From contig NW_006921534.1 of NCBI RefSeq assembly GCF_000340215.1, forward strand, positions 5,746,955 through 5,810,954: a stretch of DNA of 64,000 nucleotides. The letters are read 5' to 3'. The stretch comes from Pseudocercospora fijiensis CIRAD86. Lineage: Eukaryota; Ascomycota; Dothideomycetes; Mycosphaerellales; Mycosphaerellaceae. Positions 43,388 to 55,097 of this stretch are shown one piece after another; within the stretch, counting starts at the first letter, position 1; each line of letters opens with the position of its first letter. Under the pieces are notes generated by a model. It saw only the letters and a list, made by a program, of their open reading frames with translations, searched no databases and was not told where the DNA came from. The translations under genes were made by a program, and so were the position numbers.

Positions 43388-43990
43388 TGTTGTTCCGGTG
43401 AGCTTTTGAGTGCATGTGATCCGTAGCTAAGCTGATGGCAAGATCCATAAGGAAACATGCAGCATTCAATGCATGCTGGGCGGGATGGTTTGTTGGCGCT
43501 GATGCAGCGCAAAGAGTCGCTTCCTGCTCTTCCCCTACCATACCTCAGGCTCGGTTTTGCCGTGCTGTCCTACAAAAGTGCAGTGTCCACGCGTCAAGCA
43601 GAATATCTACTGGGTAATGCCACTGCAGCCAATGTCGGTACTTGACCCGAAGATTGTTCGAAGGGCCGAAGGCAGGGGTGCTAGTGGGGGAAATTCCGAA
43701 TCAGGATATATCACTCGCTTGTATCAGCTCAGTCACATGACTGCTACATGACTTCTTGGCATATGAAGAATTTTCACACTGTCCGACAATGCAGTATGAC
43801 GTAACTAATCAACTGCGCTTTGCGTGATAGCTTGGTTCCGCTTCCGCAGAGCTTGGATCGCCGGGTGGGCCGTAGCATCTCCCACGCGCTAAGGTACACT
43901 GGAAATCTTCGCGACGCCTTGCGTCTTGCGCTCAACTTGACTTCTTTGCTCCAACACGGTCAGCACGGCCATCCAGAGGCCGGCTCTCAT
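43388..43990. promoter_or_regulatory. Divergent promoter of FAD oxidase and YTH genes
   Basis: About 600 bp between outward-transcribed genes. Open frame extends upstream of the YTH start from 43820 but has no ATG before 43991. No other element recognised. Confidence 0.5.
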
Positions 43991-46089
43991 ATGGAGGGCT
44001 ATGACCTGATGGCTTTATTTGGCCTCAATACTGCGCAGCAGGCGAATGCTGAAGATGAGGTAGATGACAATGACGACGACTTTTACAACGAACATAGTGC
44101 ACCCAATGGTGATGCTCAAGCCGGTGTATGTGCTCTCGCTGATTTGCATGTGAGTAGACTGACTCGAAGAACTTGACAGGCAGCAAACCACCAAACAGTA
44201 GACGCACAGGCCCAGAAGCTTGCCGAAGAGAAGAAAGCTGAGAACCAGCGGCAGGCAGAGCTTCTGCGAGCCAAATTGATCGCTCGCCGTCAAAACACTC
44301 CCGCCAAACAAACAAATCCATCCCGCCAAAACACTCCTTCCAAAACACCTGCACCTCCTGCGAAGCATCACAGCTCGTCTGTCAACATGTCGAGCGATCC
44401 GCCAGCGCCGCCAGAAGACAAGAGCAGGAAAGCCGCCGACCAATCGACCGCTGTTTCCACCCTGGAGATGTTGATTGCAGAAGGCAAAGCCTACGCGGAT
44501 GCAAAGACTGCCGCGCTTGCTGCGAAGCCAGCTTCTCCGGACGTCAATACTACAAAGAGCAAAAAGGCGGACCAGCAGGTCAATGGCACCAAGACGAGCG
44601 CAATTACTGCTCAAGGGGCGATCAAGACAGAGCAACCGCCAAACCCAGAACCATCTCGACCAATCGAGCAGCAACGTTCAACTAACCTCTCAGACTCATA
44701 CTATGCTGATCTTCCAGCCTGGCTGGAACTCACAGGCTACCACGATGTCGAATTCCGCAACAATAAGCTCCGCACCTACAAGGAGCGCCGCACTCTTGAA
44801 GAGGAGGCTGCGAGAATCGCTGAGCGTTTGGAGAAGCTGAGGCAAATTGAGCAACAAGAGATGCAGCAGATAAGGCTGAGCACGCCCATGCCGACACCCA
44901 AGATGGCGCCGCCCCCTCTGCCATCTGCTATGCCTCCTGCCACTAACGGCGTCAAGCGTGCACGCTCACCAGAAGCAACGCCCACCGCGAAGAACGCCAG
45001 ACGTCGTGAGGTATGTGAAATTGAGTGATTGTAGCTCACCCATCCTAGTCATCGGTCACATGGCCTTCATGAGTTCACCAGACTGACTATTCTCAGGACA
45101 ATGGTGGCTTCCGCATTCGTGGCGCCACTGAAGCTACTGACAATCGCCAATCCCGTCGTCTCAGCCGCAGTCCACCCACTTTCGATCGTCGCAGTCCACC
45201 CACTCTCGATCGTCGCACCGCCTACCCCGACACTCGCCGTCGCTCCATCGACGAGCGCTCTGAGCGTTCCAGAGATCCATCCTTGGAGCGTAGGCAGTCT
45301 TACTACCGTCGCGATGGCGAGCCACCACGCTACGATCACTACGTTCCGAGAGACCCTCCATCACGCACCGCATACAGTGCAACGCCAATCGCATCACGCC
45401 ATTCTGGTCAAAAATATCGAGGCAGCGCAGCGCTCGAACTCAGAAAAGGCGGTTAGTACCTCTGAACCTGCTATGGCGTATGCTTGATGCATCCTTGAAT
45501 TTGCTGCGTTTTGGCCAGTCTGCTTGGCAGGAAGGATTGTTGTCTGCAGAAGGAAATTGATTGAGTCTTGCATTACATCGATTTCTGCTTCCTTGGCCAT
45601 GGTCTAACTTGTACATTACTCTCAGGTGTACGATACTTCATGATCAAATCTTGGACCCACGAAAATGTGAACGCCGCCCAGCGTGAAGGTGTCTGGGCAA
45701 CCCAAGAGAAGAATGAACAACTACTAACTGAAGCCTTCAAAACATCTCGACATGTAATCCTCCTTTTCTCCGTAAACAAGTCGATGGCATTTCAAGGCTA
45801 CGCTCTTATGACCTCGCTGCCGGATCCTGATCTTCCAGAGCCAGCCTGGGCTGCTAAGCTGAACTGGGCAACTTCTGCGACTTTCACAGTGAAATGGCTC
45901 GGAACTACTTCAATCCCCTTCCGTACGATTGGTCATCTCAAGAATACTTTGAACATTAATGAGGATGGAGAGCCACTTGCTGTGCTGGTTGGCAAGGACG
46001 GTCAAGAGATATCTGCAGATGCTGGCATGGGTGTGGTCTGGGTTCTCGATGAGGCGGAGGCCAACGCGAGGGATGGAAGACTGCGTTGA
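43991..46089 (+). CDS. YTH-domain RNA-binding protein
   Basis: Likely reader of N6-methyladenosine in RNA, nuclear by analogy with YTHDC1/Mmi1. Exons 43991-44125, 44180-45010, 45097-45451 and 45626-46089 give 594 residues with phases intact. Residues 15-30 are acidic (EDEVDDNDDD), exon 2 encodes a low-complexity region and a coiled-coil-like stretch (ERRTLEEEAARIAERLEKLR), exon 3 an Arg/Ser/Asp-rich region with the duplicated unit SPPTFDRR/SPPTLDRR. The YTH domain (about 441-590) starts GVRYFMIKSWTHENVNAA, has GVWAT (first cage Trp), FQGYALMTS and FTVKWLGTTSIPF. The long third intron (174 nt) precedes it. Start chosen as the first in-frame ATG. Confidence 0.9.
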
Positions 46090-48388
46090 TGAATAGGGTC
46101 TTGATTTCCGATTGCCTCGAATGGCCAGGACGAGGAGTGCGATGGAATCAAAATAGATAGCACACGAAATCAAAGGCTTTCATTGCAGGCCCATCACTAC
46201 ACTACCATGTCGTCATTTCTGGAAGTGCAAACGAAATCGTGAATCGATCCATATCCCAGCGGCTCGCGCAACCAGCATGTCGTTAGTAAATAATACTGGC
46301 TTCGCACATGCAAGGCTTCGACCTCTATGCCCTGGCACGCTCCATGGCTGGAAAGGACCTTAAAGTGCTGAAGATACCTTGCCTACTTGCAATGAGTGGA
46401 TACCACATTCAACACGGAGATTACAGAGCGCGCAGAATCATCGAAGGACTGAAAAAAATGTGATACTCCCTGGCCTCAAGGCGGGTCATCAATTTGACAA
46501 TCTCGAACATTGTTTCTCGGGCCTCACTGTGTTATTTCCGATAGTTTCACGAACAGCTGCTACGTAGGTATGGTAATTACATCAAGAAAAAGCAAAATAC
46601 ATCAATCTGGGCGCCTGGATTGATGTCCGGTTTGTAGCGCAAGGCTGAGTGCCTGAGGCATCAATTTTCGACGAGCGATTGTGCAACGCCCTCTTGTCTG
46701 GTGACACGCATGCGTGGTACCTGCAGCATCTAGCGAGTACAGTTCTATTCATTGCAGGCCTCTGGCTCGGTTCCTCCAGAACCTTACAGTCTCCTTCAGG
46801 ACGCACGATCACGGATCCTCTTGCATGCCATCGACTGAAACAAGAGCGCTGGCCTTTCAGAACAGCTCAGCCGTTCGGCCGTTCGGTACCCTGCTTTGTC
46901 GACCATTAGGCGACGCCGGTAGGCATTACATGTAGTACTGTCTGAATGTCGTCCAATCCTTTCAAGGTCCGGGGGATAAGGAGGTCAGGACCCCGGGGGA
47001 TACCTGCCACAGAGCGTTGCCTTCAGATGAAGAGAGACAAGTACCCTTCCCAGCTTCAGGAAATCTCCTCGAACAACCTCCAGAAACATTTGTAATTCAT
47101 CAAAAGTATCGTTACCTCTCCTTGCTAATGTTCTTGAATGTGTATGAGAGCCAATGTACATGCACCTTATCTCCTCGCGGAGCTGACAGCTTGGAGCAAG
47201 AAGTTGAGTCAGATGAGTTGCCGCCGCACGTGCCCCGGGTTTCCGTCGAGTACTCGCTCTGATCAGGGCCAGGATAGTAAGGTAGGGTAGATAGCTTCCT
47301 TGTGTAAGGTATGGCAGTCTTGAAATGTCAAAGGAGAAAAGAACGAAAAGATTGCCAAGATTGGTGCCTGCAGCAAACGTGCAGGTCTAGCAGAGTGCCC
47401 CATGGGATTGCCTCCTGCCTTTCGTCATGCACAGACTGCGCGATTTATCTGGGTCTTCCGTGATTTGGTTTTGGCCGTGTGGCCTTCATCGGGGCCAAGG
47501 CAGGTGGTTTGGCTGGTTGGTGATGGATGATGGGTGCAGCTGTTTGCAGTTGCCTTTCGCATGCTTGTTCAATCGGAACAACTCGATTCTTGTCTAGAAT
47601 GTCGCACTGTAGTCGCACGATTTTCAAGAAGAGCTGATCCGAGCCAATGGAATCCGATTGCACTGGTCAGCCATGAGCAGGCGCCGCCCAGATGCTTTGC
47701 AGTGCCTCCGTCACTGAAGGCTCTGAAGTCGTCAGTATAGCTGTCGCAAAAGATTGCAAGATGAACATCACCTTTCAGACTAGCAGCATCTGTCCGCTCT
47801 CCCTTGACCCTGATCACTATGCAATCCAACCTTCTTCGTCAGCTATCCCAGCACCATCAGCAGATATCTGACAACGTTTCCACTCTGAGACCTATTAACA
47901 GTCATCTTCGGCACCCTCGCAACAGCACTGGCAGCGGCTACACTTGTCATGGGAGAAATCTCTATATTCCTGGAGCATCGCCGTCAGCGCGGATCAATGG
48001 CTTGCATCGAACGTCAACCGCTGAACTTGGCCTCATTCCGTATGCAAAATGGCTTGGCGCCTCTTCACCCAGGACACTGACCTTGAAGCAGAAACAGCTC
48101 AAACGAAGTCGCACATAACGAACAAATATCAAGATGACGATTGCCGAAGGCGACTAACAGGAACCACCATTTCATTTTCATCGCTGTCCTGATTGACCAA
48201 GCCTCCCAACCCACATCCATAGGGAAGTTCCCGTCTCATCTACAAAGCAACCGCTCCAGTGGGCAAAGACTAGCAGCGGGTATCACGAACGATAAAATGC
48301 CGAAAAAGGGAAGGACGCATGGATTCCGAAACTTTCGCCAGTCCTGTATGCGCCATGCTTCAAAAAGCCTCCTATGTCCATCCATCAC
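46090..48388. other. 2.3-kb region without a recognisable gene
   Basis: Between convergent YTH and epsin genes. Several frames of 60-104 codons on both strands (for example 47804-48118 plus, 47569-47829 minus) have no motif, no splice structure and no codon bias I trust. Two similar G-runs, GTCCGGGGGATA and CCCCGGGGGATA, occur at 46968-46979 and 46991-47002. It may hold long 3' UTRs or noncoding RNA. Confidence 0.4.
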
Positions 48389-50263
48389 TTAAAAATCGAT
48401 CAAACTGCCTTGGTTCGGGTTCTGCTGCGGCGGTCTCGCTCCAAATGGGTTATTGCCGCCAAAGCCACCCGCAGGACCAGTCTGTGCTGGGAATTGCTGT
48501 TGTGGCGCCTGGCTGAAGAATGGGTTGTTGCCGGTCTTCGCAGCCTCCAGTCTGCCCATTGATCCTGCACCAGCGCTGTTTACGAAAGTGCCAGGTGCAG
48601 TGTGCTGGGAAGGAATACGCAGATCGCCAACATTTCCGAATGTGTCCTGCCCATCGCCAGTAGCCAGCAGCGAGTTAAGCTTGGCCTGGTACGGGTCTTG
48701 GGGTGGTCGTTGCGTTTGTTGTGGCTGGATCGGGGAGGCGGTAGGCTGTGGCGCTGTGAAGTTTTGGATCGGGTTCGGTCGTGACTGAAATTGCTGCGTC
48801 GCTTGCTGTTCGCGTAGCGTGTCAAGAGTCGGTTGTCTAAAAGGCGAGGATGTTTGACGTTGCGGGGCTTGGGACGCAAATGGGTTGTTCGATCCTGTTG
48901 GCTGAACACCGATGGGCGACTGAGTCGCATTGTTCGATGCCCATGGGTTGTTCGATCCAGGCTGAGCAGTGGGTTGCTCTTGCACCGGCTGCTGCTGTTG
49001 TTGTTGGCCAAAGCCATTCATCTGGTTCGCCCATGGATTGTATGTGGTTTGTGGCTGAATGAATTGCTGTTGTGGTTGCTGCATCTGTTCCCAACCAGTC
49101 TGCTGTGGTTGTTGATAGCCAAATCCATTCTGAAAAGCGGTCTGCTGTGGCTGCATTCCGGTCGGCTGACTGTAAGCATTGTTCAAATATCCAGTCTGCT
49201 GAGGTTGCTGGATGGGGTTACCAAACCAGTCCACAGCAGCCTGTTGCTGGTAGCCTTGGTTGAAACCGGTTGGCTGTGGCGCTTGGCCTGGAGTATCGTC
49301 AAACAGCAGATCTTCTTGCTGCGCATCCGCCAATTGACGCTGCCTCAATTCTTCCTCTTCTTTGCTCAGCTTCAATGCCTTTGCCAAATCATCATCAGTA
49401 TCCACTGGCTGGCCCTTTCCTCTTCTCGCAGCATCTTCCTCCGCTTGGTGCTTCGAGGCCTCAAGCGCAAGTTTATATTCGAGATCGTCATCGTCATTCG
49501 GCGGTCGTTGACGCTGCTGCCTTCGCTGGTGCGGTGTTGGTTCTCCGCCAAGTCCAAAGTCTTCCAATCCCGTAACACGCGACTTCCAGGAACCGCGATT
49601 TTGTCTTTCAGAACGCAGTCGCTCTTCGTCCAGGATTAGAGAAGTCAGCTCTTTGGCGGATGCGCGGACTGTCTCATGTCAGCTTTTATCATATTCATAC
49701 TTTCTCCCGCCAAGACCTACTGCTCGCTCCGACATCCCGGCCGTCTTCGTCAATGTGGATGAACTCGCGCAGTGTCTTGATGATGTAGATATTCTTCCGC
49801 GCCCATGTCACGACCAATTCCGAGCCTTCATGAAGACAGTAATCCAGCACTTTCAAACTCTTCAACACATGCCTCCAGTTCTTTCCTTTGTCATTGAGTC
49901 GTTTGTCGAGCATGTCCATTACCTCGTAGAAGTCGGTCGAGCTGTGTCGCACATAGCGCCGATTAGCCCATGCTCGAGCAAGTAGAGATAGATGGAAGGC
50001 CGCCGCCAAGCAGAAGGGTATCGGCAGGCACACGAGGAGCATAGTGAAAGGACAGATTTACCTGTTGTATGTGATTCGGGCAATGTCTGCCATATCTGTG
50101 CCGGTAGGCCCCCATGGATCGTTACTGGTGGCTGTACTCCTCAATCAGCTGCCTGTGCATTCACGACGCCTGGTATATGCTTCGGCCTACCATTTCGCAC
50201 CTTCACCTGCACGGAGGAGTATCCTTTGGTAACATTCTTCACGCTTCGTAGTACACCGGACAT
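48389..50263 (-). CDS. ENT1: Epsin (ENTH domain, UIM and NPF motifs)
   Basis: Clathrin adaptor for endocytosis: ENTH binds PtdIns(4,5)P2, UIMs bind ubiquitinated cargo, NPF motifs bind EH proteins. Exons 50263-50191, 50131-50062, 49941-49721 and 49668-48389 give 547 residues; the first three introns are 59, 120 and 52 nt. ENTH (residues 5-145) reads VRSVKNVTKGYSSVQVKVRN in yeast style with here LRSVKNVTKGYSSVQ, then DPWGPTGTDMADIARITYN, DMLDKRLNDKGKNWRHVLKS and RASAKELTSLILDEERL. Two UIM-like helices lie near 182-200 (DLEYKLALEASKHQ) and 212-228 (DDLAKALKLSKEEEE). The Gln-rich C-terminus has NPF three times and ends SLIDF, a clathrin-box variant. Confidence 0.95.
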
Positions 50264-50824
50264 CTTGGCGGCTGTAGGCGGCAACGGTCGTCGCGCAGTC
50301 CAGTGGCTGCGGGGAGATCAGTGTTCTTCAGTAGGCGGCCGTGAAATTTCGTCAAAGCCAAGTCGAGTAACTGCAATGTCGGCGTTGAGTTTGCAGCTGT
50401 GCTCGCTCGAGATGAAGATGGCGGGATGACGTATCACTCGACCAGGTGCGCAAATGAGCCTCGCCGGGGTGAGGGCGGATGCGTGGTAGGGCAGCGATAT
50501 GGAGCAGCACAATTGTCGACGAGCAAGTGGCGAATGTCGGTGCCTGCTGTGTTTGAGGAAGTGTCGTCGCGTCAAAGTTCTTGGAGATGATGAAGCCTTT
50601 TCGAAACTCTCACTGCAGCATGTCACGAGCTGCCTCTGATCGACCCACCGAGAGCTCCGGCCACGTCATCCTCAGGCACCAACGCCAAACCGCCAAGCCG
50701 CCAAGCCCGCTCACACACTCTCCAGATTCTCGACTTCAGCACGACTTTCTTCCGCACGCTCGTTGAAGCCACCACATCTAACGACACCCAATTCTATTCT
50801 TCGTTAGAACACCCGACCGTCATC
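50264..50824. promoter_or_regulatory. Divergent promoter of epsin and RPL8
   Basis: About 560 bp between outward genes. A CCGCCAAGCCGCCAAGCCCG direct repeat lies at 50691-50710, and a C/A/T-rich leader-like stretch precedes the RPL8 start. No factor site assigned. Confidence 0.5.
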
Positions 50825-51938
50825 ATGGTAAGCATGGCATCAGACACCTGATACTCTAGCTGTCCGCCTCTGCTCGCTGATCAAATTACGCAAATTTTTC
50901 GATTCAGCGGGCATGCGACAGCAATGATCCCAATTCCACCATCCTCTGCGGAGCGATGCGTGTGACAATGGCTTGAGATGTGACGAGACATCGCACATTC
51001 TCTCTAGAGAAGACACAGCAGTAGCTGACTGTTCTTCTCAATGACAGCCTCCAAAGACCGGTGGTAAGAAGGCCGCTCCGGCTCCATTCCCAGCAAGCAA
51101 GGCTGGTGTGAGCAAGAAGCAGGCGAAGGTACGTACGATCCTACTGACTATTTCCGCTTCCTGCTGACGTTCAGAAGAACCCCCTCATCGAGCGCCGCCC
51201 GCGCAACTTCGGTATCGGCCAGGACATCCAGCCAAAGCGCAACCTCTCGCGCATGGTAAAGTGGCCGGAGTATGTCCGTCTTCAACGCCAGCGCAAGATC
51301 TTGAATATGCGCCTCAAGGTTCCACCGGCTATTGCTCAGTTCTCCAACACCCTCGACCGCAACACTGCCGCCCAGGCTTTCAAGTTGCTCACCAAGTACC
51401 GACCAGAGACCAAGGCCGAGAAGAAGGAGCGTCTGCACAAGGAGGCCACCGCCGTTGCTGAGGGCAAGAAGAAGGAGGATGTCAGCAAGAAGCCATACGC
51501 CGTCAAGTACGGTCTCAACCACATCGTTGCTCTGATTGAGGCCAAGAAGACTGCTCTCGTCCTCATCCCCAACGATGTCGACCCAATCGAGCTCGTCATC
51601 TACCTCCCAGCTCTCTGCCGTAAGATGGGTGTCCCATACGCTATTGTTAAGGGCAAAGCTCGTCTCGGAACTGTCGTCCACAAGAAGGTAATTCGTCTCA
51701 CCATTTAAACTTCGCAGCCAGTACTGATATTCCCCAGACCGCCGCCGCTCTCGCTCTCACCGAGGTCCGCCAAGAGGACAAGAATGAGCTCTCCAAGCTC
51801 GTCGAGGCCATCAAGACTGGCTACATGGAGAAGAACGAGGAGGCCAAGCGTCACTGGGGTGGTGGTATCATGGGTGCCAAGGCTCAGGCTCACGACCGAA
51901 AGAAGAAGGAGCGTGCCGAGCGTGAGATCAAGATTTGA
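50825..51938 (+). CDS. RPL8: 60S ribosomal protein L8 (eL8, L7a family)
   Basis: Cytosolic large-subunit protein. Exons 50825-50827, 51048-51128, 51175-51687 and 51738-51938 give 265 residues. The first intron (220 nt) directly follows the ATG, as is common in fungal ribosomal-protein genes. Landmarks: [14 protein letters not shown] start, [72 protein letters not shown] and the basic C-terminus. Codon use is strongly biased to C-ending codons (GTC, CTC, AAG), fitting high expression, unlike its neighbours. Confidence 0.97.
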
Positions 51939-53140
51939 ATGACTTGATTTCTTGTTTGACGTCTTTGCATGTGAACGAAGTATGTGGCGTACGGCGCTTC
52001 AAAAAAGCATGACAAGGAACACTGTCTGCAGGGAGGGAATGGGCTGTTCAGATTTGATACCACTTTGAAATGAAAGCTTTCAAGACTGCGGCTGCTCTCC
52101 CGCAGCAGGAAGATGATGTCCTTGTTGCATGATGTTCCACCTCAACTCGCTTCGCATTCCAATCTGCACATCGACCTACCTCGAACTCGTATTCCGATAC
52201 CGATCTCAGAATCTTCATGCCTTTGATGCAATTGTTTCCATCAAGCAAGGCCAACAGTTACGACACCAGCATGGCATTACCGCCTCTCGTCTCAAGCAAC
52301 TGGGAAGCAGCAGAATATTCCTGCCTACTCGAAATGTAATGACGCGACTTCTCTGCGCACTTTCCCGCGCCTGTACTTCTTGCATGGTGCTAAAACTGTT
52401 CAGCATGTCAATTGAATGAGTCTGCGAGAGGACGTGTCAAATCGAAATATGATGTTGGAAGGTGCGCACGATGCCTACCTTGTTCCAGGGCATCTAACGA
52501 AGCAGGAAACCCAAGAGGACCCTCGATACATGCACTTACACCAGAAGGTACTTTAGGTCTAGAGCGCTCCTCAACACACGAGAGTTGATGGCAATCATCG
52601 GGTTGCGCAAGACTCGGAGATGGGTTGGAAATGGTAAAACAAGCAACGGTCCTGAAGTGGCTTTGAGTGCACTTCGAAGTTCATTCACTTGCCGGCTGTC
52701 ACATGAAGATAGCACGCAACACGCTGCACGCTGCTTTCTGTATCCAAGAGCATTCATGCACAAAAGAATATGGTTCCGCAGAGTGAATTGAGTATTGTGA
52801 ATGGAGATCCATCTTCAGACTTCACGAAACCTCGCGTGAAGTCCAAGCTCACATGGCAGGTCGCACAGCAAACGCGTTCAAATGCAAACGCGGTCAAAGC
52901 GCCATCTCGGCACATGCAAAAGCAGACGCTGAAGCCGCTTTTTACCTACGCGAGACCTTTACCAAAATTTGCACAAGAAGCACGCCAGTACCTTCGCAGC
53001 TTACCGTTATTCTCCTCGCGCCTTGCAGTACACAGACATTGAGGGCTTAGCAGCACTCGAGGGATTTATAGCACGGCGTGCGCCAGCCTCGACCAAGGAC
53101 ACCAAAAGTATACACACCAAGACCGACTCGATTACACACC
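51939..53140. other. Spacer between RPL8 and the SIM-repeat protein gene
   Basis: About 1.2 kb. RPL8 3' flank and the downstream gene's promoter (GGATTTATAGCAC at 53062-53074 resembles a TATA box). Frames up to 96 codons lack features. No repeat or RNA gene seen. Confidence 0.45.
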
Positions 53141-54619
53141 ATGACCATCTACGGCTGCCCAGCATGCAACGGCACCTGGGAGGAGAAGGACGAGGCCGCT
53201 GCACATTGCTTGTACTCGAGCAGAAACATGGCCATCTATAAATGTGCTTGCGGCCGTTATCGACATTGCGATCTCGGAGACTTCATTAGACAGCACCTGA
53301 GGGGCTGCGATCAGGGCAAGGCTGTGTTCGGAGAAGGCTTCAAATGCAACAATCGCAGCTATCAGGCTGTGATGCAAAAGTGTCTCGGCCGCAAGCCAGC
53401 CAGCTTGACCTATCCATTCTCGCTCACGGAGATTCAGGAGGATAGAGAAGAGGGGGAAGCGAACGAGGTGATGCGACCAGCCTTTCCGGCAATGTCTGCG
53501 CCACCGAGAACTCTTCCTGCACCATCGCCGCCAGTGTTCGAAGAGCAGCAGCGCCCTATCAAGCGCCGTCGGGCTGGGATTCCGACTCGAGTTCCAGAGC
53601 AGTCGGCCTCGAGCCCTTCACGTCTACCTCTAGCAAGGGTCGCGACTCCCGGCGCATCTATGCCATCGCAATTCTCGACAACGCAGATGCCCAACTCTCT
53701 CAACCTTTCTGCTTCTCCAGCGCGTCCTACTTGGCTCGGACTGCCACCGCCAGGCCCATTACTCTCTTCATTGATCGGCCAAGACGCCACCCACATGTCT
53801 TTCAATAGCTTCGTCAGCAAGAGCCCTGCTGCGTCATTGACACCTGCTTCGAGCAATTTCGGTAATGGCCCAAATCGCGAGTCGCATGGTCGTTCCATCA
53901 ATATGTCAAGTTCTCCCGTTCCGTTCGCTTCAGTTCCGCCATTCCTTGCTCCGCTCGGCAAGGTACACACTCATACAAATCGCGAGTTCTCTATACAGGC
54001 GAACACGTCAATCGATCCTAACGCTGTCATCGATCTCACCCATGACGACGTTGCTCCGCCCGCCAACGTAAACACTCATCCGAACCGCGAGTTCTCTACA
54101 CAGGTGGACACATCAAATTCTCCGGCTCCATTCGCTTCAGTCAACAGCGCCTCTGTTCTGCCATCGCTTGCTCCGCCCGGCAACGTGACTGCAAACACTC
54201 AAACGAACCGCGAGTTCGCTACACAGGCGAAGACGTCAACCCCTTCTAACGCTGTTGTCGATCTCACCGATGACGACGTTGCTCCGAGCATTGTCCCTTC
54301 GACGGTCAACACCAGCATCCGTCCGCGTCATGAGCGGTCTTCGCAGGTAAACACTGCTTCAAGTCAGCCTTCTACTGTCAATTCAGGCTCCTCAAATGCT
54401 GCTAGGCCAGATACTCAACTTGAACGTGGTTTGTTGACTCAATCAACCAGGACTCTGGCCGGAGGTGAACAAGTGGCTCGATCCTCACAGATGGCTGCTT
54501 CTAGCAAGCCTGCTTCGACCACGCCAACAGCTGAAGAGCTCGCTAATGCCATGCCACCGAGCCGCTATGGTCCTCTTGGTGTTCCACACAGGGTGGACAA
54601 AAAACATGAAGTATGGTAG
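53141..54619 (+). CDS. Cys/His-finger protein with repeated SUMO-interacting motifs
   Basis: Not assigned to a named family. Single exon, 492 residues from the first ATG. Residues 1-60 hold two probable zinc knuckles: Cys6/Cys9/His22/Cys23 and Cys35/Cys37/His42/Cys43/His52/Cys56 (CPACNGTW; YKCACGRYRHC; RQHLRGC). The rest is disordered, Ser/Pro-rich, with a basic KRRRAG patch near 142 that could be a nuclear signal. Two motifs, AVIDLTHDD (about 295) and AVVDLTDDD (about 371), match the SUMO-interacting consensus (hydrophobic-hydrophobic-D-L-T followed by acids). They sit in an internal duplication of about 76 residues also sharing PFASV, NREF and TQA. A SUMO-linked nuclear role is inference. 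Confidence 0.78.
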   Translation: MTIYGCPACNGTWEEKDEAAAHCLYSSRNMAIYKCACGRYRHCDLGDFIRQHLRGCDQGKAVFGEGFKCNNRSYQAVMQKCLGRKPASLTYPFSLTEIQEDREEGEANEVMRPAFPAMSAPPRTLPAPSPPVFEEQQRPIKRRRAGIPTRVPEQSASSPSRLPLARVATPGASMPSQFSTTQMPNSLNLSASPARPTWLGLPPPGPLLSSLIGQDATHMSFNSFVSKSPAASLTPASSNFGNGPNRESHGRSINMSSSPVPFASVPPFLAPLGKVHTHTNREFSIQANTSIDPNAVIDLTHDDVAPPANVNTHPNREFSTQVDTSNSPAPFASVNSASVLPSLAPPGNVTANTQTNREFATQAKTSTPSNAVVDLTDDDVAPSIVPSTVNTSIRPRHERSSQVNTASSQPSTVNSGSSNAARPDTQLERGLLTQSTRTLAGGEQVARSSQMAASSKPASTTPTAEELANAMPPSRYGPLGVPHRVDKKHEVW

Positions 54620-55097
54620 AGCTCAGTAAGCTTACATGAGCTGGCGTGTTGGAAACGAATATGGATTGATGACATTAATGACCATCCACCTGAGATTCAG
54701 GATGGAGAATAAGGAGGGAGGCTCCTGGTCAAGCTCCGTCTGATGGGATGGGCCATGATACTGGATGACTTGACGATTATTGAATGCGATTATACCATGA
54801 ATTGAAATGAATGCAATGATTTGGCGTGAGTTGACTCTCCACTCCTCACCTCTTAATATATTACACTCTCGTTGGCTGCTTCCGCCATGGTCTCAGATGA
54901 TGATCATACACGTCGAATAACAAGTCTGGACAATTTTTGATTGAACAAGCAGAAACAAGGTGAACTCACGCCTCACATCACCTAAAAAATCCGTGCTCGG
55001 TCTGCTGCTTCTACAATATAGATAGGCATGTACGACGGCCACACACCACGAAATATGCTTCAAGATAAGAAAATTTGTTCGAACAGCGATATCCGCC
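54620..55097. other. Spacer between convergent genes
   Basis: About 480 bp of 3' flanks, AT-rich, with several ATGAATTGAAATGAATG-like imperfect units near 54797-54815. No gene. Confidence 0.5.

Noticed and set aside
46968..47002. Twin GGGGGATA runs as a regulatory element
   Set aside because: Only two short similar strings; nothing else ties them to a known site.
47445..47829. Two overlapping minus-strand frames
   Set aside because: They could be joined by splicing, but no domain, signal or codon bias supports a gene.
50980..51030. C/D-box snoRNA in the RPL8 first intron
   Set aside because: GTGACGA and CTGA resemble boxes C and D, but they are only about 45 nt apart and no closing stem is visible.
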